NCBI GenBank assembly: GCA_020053945.1
Contig: JAGVME010000094.1
Location: 1 to 34,624, forward strand
DNA from: Gammaproteobacteria bacterium
GTDB lineage: Bacteria > Pseudomonadota > Gammaproteobacteria > Ga0077554 > Ga007554
Direction: 5' to 3'
DNA: 34,624 nt
Position numbers and translations under genes: made by a program. A model generated the notes under the pieces. The model did no database searches, was not told the origin of the DNA, and was given only the letters and a program-made list of their open reading frames with translations. Shown piece after piece: positions 29,858 to 34,624 of this stretch (its first letter is position 1; every line of letters starts with the position of its first letter).

Positions 29858-30247
29858 ATGACCACTAATCTTCACCCTGCCCTATTATTTGCATTGCGTT
29901 GGACTATCAACACATTGGCTTTATGGGTTGCCAGCTATCTGTTTGTGGATATTTCATTTACCAATGCGGGAGCGTTGTGGGTATCCGGGTTATTGCTGGG
30001 ATTTGCGAATGCCATTATTCGACCGGTGTTGCTGATCCTTACACTGCCCTTATCGGTGTTCACGCTGGGGTTTTTTGTGCTCGTCATCAATGCGTTGATG
30101 CTTTTGCTGGTCGCGTGGCTGGTGCCTGGCTTTAGCGTGGCGGGCTTCTGGACGGGATTTTTCGTCGCACTTTTTATCTCAGTATTCGGGTTTTTTACCA
30201 ACCTGTTTATTGGCATGGGACATGTAAAGATGCAAAAACTGCCTTAG
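29858..30247 (+). CDS. phage holin family 4 / DUF360-type small membrane protein
   Basis: ~129 aa, four hydrophobic segments, GLLLGFANAIIRPVLLILTLPLSVFTLGFFVLVINALMLLLVAWLVPGF signature. Confidence 0.85.
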   Translation: MTTNLHPALLFALRWTINTLALWVASYLFVDISFTNAGALWVSGLLLGFANAIIRPVLLILTLPLSVFTLGFFVLVINALMLLLVAWLVPGFSVAGFWTGFFVALFISVFGFFTNLFIGMGHVKMQKLP

Positions 30248-30324
30248 AGCCTATTCCAAGCTGGCTCCAGGGAAAGGGGGAAGCAAAGGGTTCGATGGAT
30301 AAAGGGTGGATCCCTGGCAGGATG

Positions 30325-30347
30325 TTAAAAAAGCCCATCCATGGGCT
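30325..30347 (-). terminator. rho-independent terminator-like hairpin downstream of glgP
   Basis: On minus strand AGCCCAT-GG-ATGGGCT followed by TTTTTT (plus strand AAAAAAGCCCATCCATGGGCT). Confidence 0.65.
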
Positions 30348-30351
30348 GCAC

Positions 30352-30375
30352 GCAGGCTGTTTTTCAACAGCCTGC
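30352..30375. terminator. second hairpin between convergent genes
   Basis: GCAGGCTGTT-TTTC-AACAGCCTGC perfect 10-bp arms, between the convergent holin-like gene and glgP. Confidence 0.5.
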
Positions 30376-30403
30376 TAGAGGTTTTGAGGCATTTGACTAC
30401 CTA

Positions 30404-32986
30404 CTAAAACCACAGCATACACCCCGTCTCAAAGGGGTGCGCCAGCAATTTATTGTAGGGATAAATACGCAGTTTGTAATGCTGCAATCCGGAAAGCGTC
30501 GGGCATAAGTCCAGCTCGAAATGGATCTCCCCGCCACTGCCGCGCTGGGTGGCCAGTAGCGGCTGGCGCTCATGAACCGTGAATTCACCCGTGTCTGACG
30601 TAGTTCCCAATAGGCATTCCACACACACATCATCGGCGCCCAACCCGCCCAATAACGCGCTGGCGCGGATCGACAGGCAGTCACCCGTCTTGATTTCCTG
30701 GATCACTTCGTCAATACGGGTTATGCGCACTTGCGGCCAAGCCTGCGCCACTTTTTTCTTCCACGCGGAAAGTTGTGTCGCGGCCGCGCCGTTATTGGCG
30801 GAGAGGATTTTGCAACGCTGGTTGGCGGGCGCGTAGTAACGGGCCACATAATCCATAACCATGCGCTGCGAATTAAACTGTGGCATGATGGATTTCATGG
30901 AGGCTTTGGAGAGCTTTACCCAGCCTTCTGAATAGCCGTGCCCATTGCGCTGATAATATAAAGGCACCACTTCTTTTTCCAGCAGGTCAAGCAGTTCCTG
31001 GGCTTCTTCACGGTCGCGGTGCGTGGCGTCGTAACTTGCGCCGTGAGGGGCATTATAATTGGAGCCATGCGGCGTAATGGCCCAGCCATTTTCGCCGTTA
31101 TACCCTTCGCCCCACCAGCCATCCAGCACGCTTAAATTAATCACGCCGTTGAGACCGGCTTTTTGTCCTGAGGTGCCGCTGGCCTCCAGCGGATATTCAG
31201 GCGTATTAAGCCAGACATCCACACCTGACACCAACTTGCGGGCAAGGGCGAGATCATAGCCTTCCAACATCAGGATGCGGCCTTCAAATTCCGGGCGGCG
31301 TGACAGGCTATGGATGGTTTGGATTAACTGTTGGCCCGGCAAGTCACGCGGATGCGCCTTGCCGGCAAAGATCAGCATTACCGGGCGTTGTGGATCATTC
31401 AGTATGCGCGCCAGGCGCGCCGGGTCGGAAAATAACAACGTGGCACGTTTATACGTGGCAAAACGGCGCGCAAAACCCAGCACCAGCGTATCAATATTGT
31501 CCGGCTCCAGATGGCGTGTCAAGCGCTCGATCTGCATGGCGCTGCACCCGTTACGCCGGTATTGCACCAACGTGCGACGCCGCACATTGTCCATCAGTTG
31601 TGATTTAAGCGATTGGCGCAGGCTCCAGTAACTGTGGTTGGGGATGCCGTCAATGTGCTGCCAAAAATCAGGATTGCGCAATTCACCACGCCACTTTCCA
31701 CCAAAGTGCATGTCGAATAAATTGCTCCATTCACGTGCCAGGAACGTCGGCACATGCACGCCATTGGTCACATAACCAATGGGATTTTCATCATGGGGCA
31801 CCTGCGGCCAGATGTAGCCTTCCATGTGCGAGGCCATGCTGCCATGGATGCGGCTCACGCCGTTATGGAAGCGTGAACCGCGCAACGCCAGGGCCGTCAT
31901 ATTAAAACCGCCTTGGCTGCCGGGGCTTGAACCCAGCTGCAGAAAATCATCAAGCGGCACTTTAATATGCTCTACATAATTTTTAAAGTAAGTGATGATT
32001 AATTGATGGTCAAAGATGTCATGGCCAGCGGGTACGGGCGTGTGTGTGGTAAATACGGTGCCTGCCGCGATGCATTCCAGCGCGCTGTCAAAATCCCAAC
32101 CGCGTTGCACACGTTCGCGGCAACGTTCCAGGATCTGGAATGCCGAATGGCCTTCATTAATGTGCCACACCGTGGGGCGTAGCTCCAACGCCCGTAACGC
32201 ACGCACGCCACCGATGCCCAGTATGATTTCCTGCTGGATGCGGGTTTCAATGTTGCCGCCATACAGATGGTAAGTAATGGTGCGGTCGTGTTCCGTATTT
32301 TCAGGCAAATCACAATCAAGCAGGTATAACGTGATGTGCCCGGCTTTGGCTTGCCACACCTTGAGCCGCACACTGCGCCCCGGCAACTCCACATGCACAT
32401 AAACAGCGTTACCCTGTTTATCCTGGGCGGGTAAAATCGGCAGGTTGGCAAAATTAGTGGGTGTATAGTGCGCGATCTGCGCGCCCTGACCATCAATGGT
32501 TTGGGTAAAATACCCTTGGCGGTAGAGTAACCCTACGGCAATAAACGGCACGCCCAGATCACTGGCGGCTTTGCAATGATCACCCGCCAGGATGCCCAGC
32601 CCTCCCGAATAAATCGGCAGGCTTTCATGAAAACCAAACTCCGCGCAAAAATAGGCGACCAAATCTGTTTTGGCATCGAGGAATTGGCTGATGTTGGCAT
32701 TGTGTTCTTCGCGGTGATAACTATTATACGACGACATTGCACGGTGATAGTTTTCCATGAAAATGCGGTCTTGCACCGCATTTTCCAGCCGTTGTTGCGA
32801 CACCCGGCGCAGGAAAAGTTTGGGATTATGCCCCGAGGCTTCCCACAGCGTGTTGTCTAATTGGGCGAACAGCGCGCGTACTTCACGGTCCCAACTGTAT
32901 AACAAGTCATCAGAAAGTTCGGCTAGGCCATTCAGGCGTTGGGGAATGTGGGGTTGAACTTCCAGCGTATAACGTGTGCCTGGCAT
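30404..32986 (-). CDS. glgP: alpha-glucan (glycogen) phosphorylase, GT35
   Basis: CAEFGFHESLPIYSGGLGILAGDHCKAASDLGVPFIAVGLLYRQGYF...WHINEGHSAF...RRFATYKRATLL...WLNTPEYPLEASGTSGQKAGLNGVINLSVLDGWWGEG. Confidence 0.95.
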   Translation of the reverse strand: MPGTRYTLEVQPHIPQRLNGLAELSDDLLYSWDREVRALFAQLDNTLWEASGHNPKLFLRRVSQQRLENAVQDRIFMENYHRAMSSYNSYHREEHNANISQFLDAKTDLVAYFCAEFGFHESLPIYSGGLGILAGDHCKAASDLGVPFIAVGLLYRQGYFTQTIDGQGAQIAHYTPTNFANLPILPAQDKQGNAVYVHVELPGRSVRLKVWQAKAGHITLYLLDCDLPENTEHDRTITYHLYGGNIETRIQQEIILGIGGVRALRALELRPTVWHINEGHSAFQILERCRERVQRGWDFDSALECIAAGTVFTTHTPVPAGHDIFDHQLIITYFKNYVEHIKVPLDDFLQLGSSPGSQGGFNMTALALRGSRFHNGVSRIHGSMASHMEGYIWPQVPHDENPIGYVTNGVHVPTFLAREWSNLFDMHFGGKWRGELRNPDFWQHIDGIPNHSYWSLRQSLKSQLMDNVRRRTLVQYRRNGCSAMQIERLTRHLEPDNIDTLVLGFARRFATYKRATLLFSDPARLARILNDPQRPVMLIFAGKAHPRDLPGQQLIQTIHSLSRRPEFEGRILMLEGYDLALARKLVSGVDVWLNTPEYPLEASGTSGQKAGLNGVINLSVLDGWWGEGYNGENGWAITPHGSNYNAPHGASYDATHRDREEAQELLDLLEKEVVPLYYQRNGHGYSEGWVKLSKASMKSIMPQFNSQRMVMDYVARYYAPANQRCKILSANNGAAATQLSAWKKKVAQAWPQVRITRIDEVIQEIKTGDCLSIRASALLGGLGADDVCVECLLGTTSDTGEFTVHERQPLLATQRGSGGEIHFELDLCPTLSGLQHYKLRIYPYNKLLAHPFETGCMLWF

Positions 32987-33157
32987 GATAGCTCCAAAAT
33001 AATATCAGGTAAATTATTTAACGGGATTGGCATTGTAACGTAGAGAGCGGATCATCCGCAGCGGTGGCACGGTTAATCCATTCGCCTACAATATTATCTG
33101 TATCTGGAGGTAAACGGCAGCAAAAATAGTGCCAAGAGGGGGGTTTCTTGCGTGATG

Positions 33158-33244
33158 TGGTGCCGGGAGGGAGAATCGAACTCCCACAACCTCACAGTTA
33201 CCAGATTTTGAGTCTGGCGCGTCTACCAGTTCCGCCATCCCGGC
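33158..33244 (-). tRNA. tRNA-Leu (anticodon CAA)
   Basis: Reverse complement GCCGGGATGGCGGAACTGGTAGACGCGCCAGACTCAAAATCTGGTAACTGTGAGGTTGTGGGAGTTCGATTCTCCCTCCCGGCACCA: acceptor, D, anticodon (CCAGA-CTCAAAA-TCTGG), variable and T arms fold; encoded CCA. Confidence 0.93.
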
Positions 33245-33383
33245 CAGCATCACGTGTAAAGTTGGACAGTATAAAGCATTTTGCCAAATCGGCAAGACAC
33301 ATCGTGGGGCATCTTTTACAGCAGGCGCGATCATTGCGCGAATTCATGAACCATGCAAGATAAAACTGATATTATCCTACGCC

Positions 33384-34514
33384 ATGCAACGCAGTGATTT
33401 TTATTACGATCTCCCCCCCGGCCTAATCGCCCAGCACCCGCCGACGCTGCGCGGCGAGAGCCGGTTATTACACCTTGATGGGGGCACTGGCGCCGTACAG
33501 GATCTCCAGTTTAATGATCTAACTCAGCTTGTAAGGCCAGGTGACCTGCTGGTTTTCAACGATACCCGGGTGATACCGGCCCGTCTTTGGGGGGTAAAAG
33601 CCAGCGGGGGCAAGGTGGAAGTGCTGATAGAACGCATTCTGGATGAGTGCCGCGTATGGGCCCACGTGCGTGCCAGCAAAGCGCCACGCCCGGGAGGACG
33701 GCTGATTTTCCAGGGGATTGAAGCGGAAATGCTGGGGCGGCAAGGTGATTTATTTGAGCTGCGCTTTGATATGCCGGATAACCGGGGGGGCGGCGCGGTG
33801 GGTGCATCCACGCCCCAGGGGAGTAGCCCGCGTTCTCTGTTAGATATTCTCGAACAGATCGGCCAAGTACCGTTGCCTCCTTACATTCATCGGCCTGGCT
33901 CGCCGCCCGACCCCGCTGAAGACCGGGAGCGCTATCAAACCGTGTATGCACGCCACCCGGGCGCGGTCGCTGCCCCTACCGCCGGATTACATTTTGACAC
34001 GCCGTTGTTGGCGCGTCTTCGCGCCATGGGAGTGCATAGCGCTTTTGTCACGCTGCATGTTGGGGCGGGCACCTTCCAACCTGTGCGCGCCGAGCGGCTT
34101 GAAGATCATCTCATGCATGTGGAATATGTGCGTGTCGACGCGGCCGTATGTGAACAGGTGCGCGCCGCCCGCGCCCGGGGTGGACGTGTCATCGCGGTCG
34201 GCACAACGGCGGTACGCAGCCTGGAAAGCGCTTCACGCGGCGGCGTGATTGAACCTTTTGCGGGAGACACCGGCATTTTCATCTATCCCGGTTACCATTT
34301 TGTAAGTGTAGATGCGTTGATTACCAATTTTCACTTACCGGAGTCGACCCTGTTGATGCTGGTGTGCGCCTTCGGGGGGTATACGCCAGTAATGAAGGCT
34401 TACCATCATGCGATAACGTACGGCTATAGGTTTTTCAGCTATGGGGACGCCATGTTCATAACGCCTGGCCCGTTGCACACCACCCCGATCGAGGCGGCTA
34501 GAGCCACTTTATGA
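33384..34514 (+). CDS. queA: S-adenosylmethionine:tRNA ribosyltransferase-isomerase
   Basis: [32 protein letters not shown]...[17 protein letters not shown]...[21 protein letters not shown]...[12 protein letters not shown]-like; [20 protein letters not shown]. Confidence 0.97.
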   Translation: MQRSDFYYDLPPGLIAQHPPTLRGESRLLHLDGGTGAVQDLQFNDLTQLVRPGDLLVFNDTRVIPARLWGVKASGGKVEVLIERILDECRVWAHVRASKAPRPGGRLIFQGIEAEMLGRQGDLFELRFDMPDNRGGGAVGASTPQGSSPRSLLDILEQIGQVPLPPYIHRPGSPPDPAEDRERYQTVYARHPGAVAAPTAGLHFDTPLLARLRAMGVHSAFVTLHVGAGTFQPVRAERLEDHLMHVEYVRVDAAVCEQVRAARARGGRVIAVGTTAVRSLESASRGGVIEPFAGDTGIFIYPGYHFVSVDALITNFHLPESTLLMLVCAFGGYTPVMKAYHHAITYGYRFFSYGDAMFITPGPLHTTPIEAARATL

Positions 34515-34529
34515 AAAATGATAGGATTA

Positions 34530-34624
34530 GGACTTACGCAAATCAGTTGAAAATTAAGGAAACCTTATTTTGAATGGCGAAGTGCTATAGTCCGGGACAT
34601 GAAACCAACGCGCCTGGATTACTG
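34530..34624 (+). mobile_element. probable left end of an insertion sequence with start of its transposase (MKPTRLDY...), cut by window edge
   Basis: GGACTTACGCAAATCAGTTGAAAATTAAGG resembles IS terminal sequences; ATG at 34599 opens MKPTRLDY, similar to N-termini of some IS701/IS4-like transposases. Only 8 codons visible. Confidence 0.35.

Noticed and set aside
1-34624. CRISPR array, toxin-antitoxin or phage-defence genes
   Set aside because: No regularly spaced repeats and no recognisable defence or TA proteins; the holin-like gene at 29858 belongs to a widespread chromosomal membrane-protein family and has no phage neighbours.

Overview
Chromosomal window from what looks like a gammaproteobacterium (inferred from gene order and families). 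Two parts are visible. (1) An accessory, metal-resistance left part (~1-13.9 kb) contains a GspE/PilB-type ATPase gene fused at a junction to the 3' end of a Tn3-family transposase. It continues with a MerR regulator and small thioredoxin-like protein, an unusual ArsR-ArsC-ArsC triple fusion with a convergent arsB and a truncated aquaporin remnant, and a 28-bp dif-like XerC/XerD site. It ends with a Cus-type Cu/Ag operon (CopL/DUF2946-like protein, DUF2231 membrane protein, cytochrome c, cusCBA, cusF, Met/His-rich periplasmic protein). (2) A housekeeping right part (~14.1-34.5 kb) holds pyrF, lapBA, ihfB, rpsA, cmk, aroA, tyrA, DAHP synthase, pheA, serA, serC and gyrA on the minus strand. It is followed by a phage-holin-4-like membrane protein, glgP, tRNA-Leu(CAA) and queA, with a probable IS left end at the window edge. 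Several distinct long palindromic elements sit in the intergenic gaps of the housekeeping cluster. The best candidates for follow-up are the ArsR-ArsC-ArsC fusion, the dif-like site between the ars and cus modules, and the palindromic repeat families. No homology search was run; all assignments come from reading motifs and gene order.
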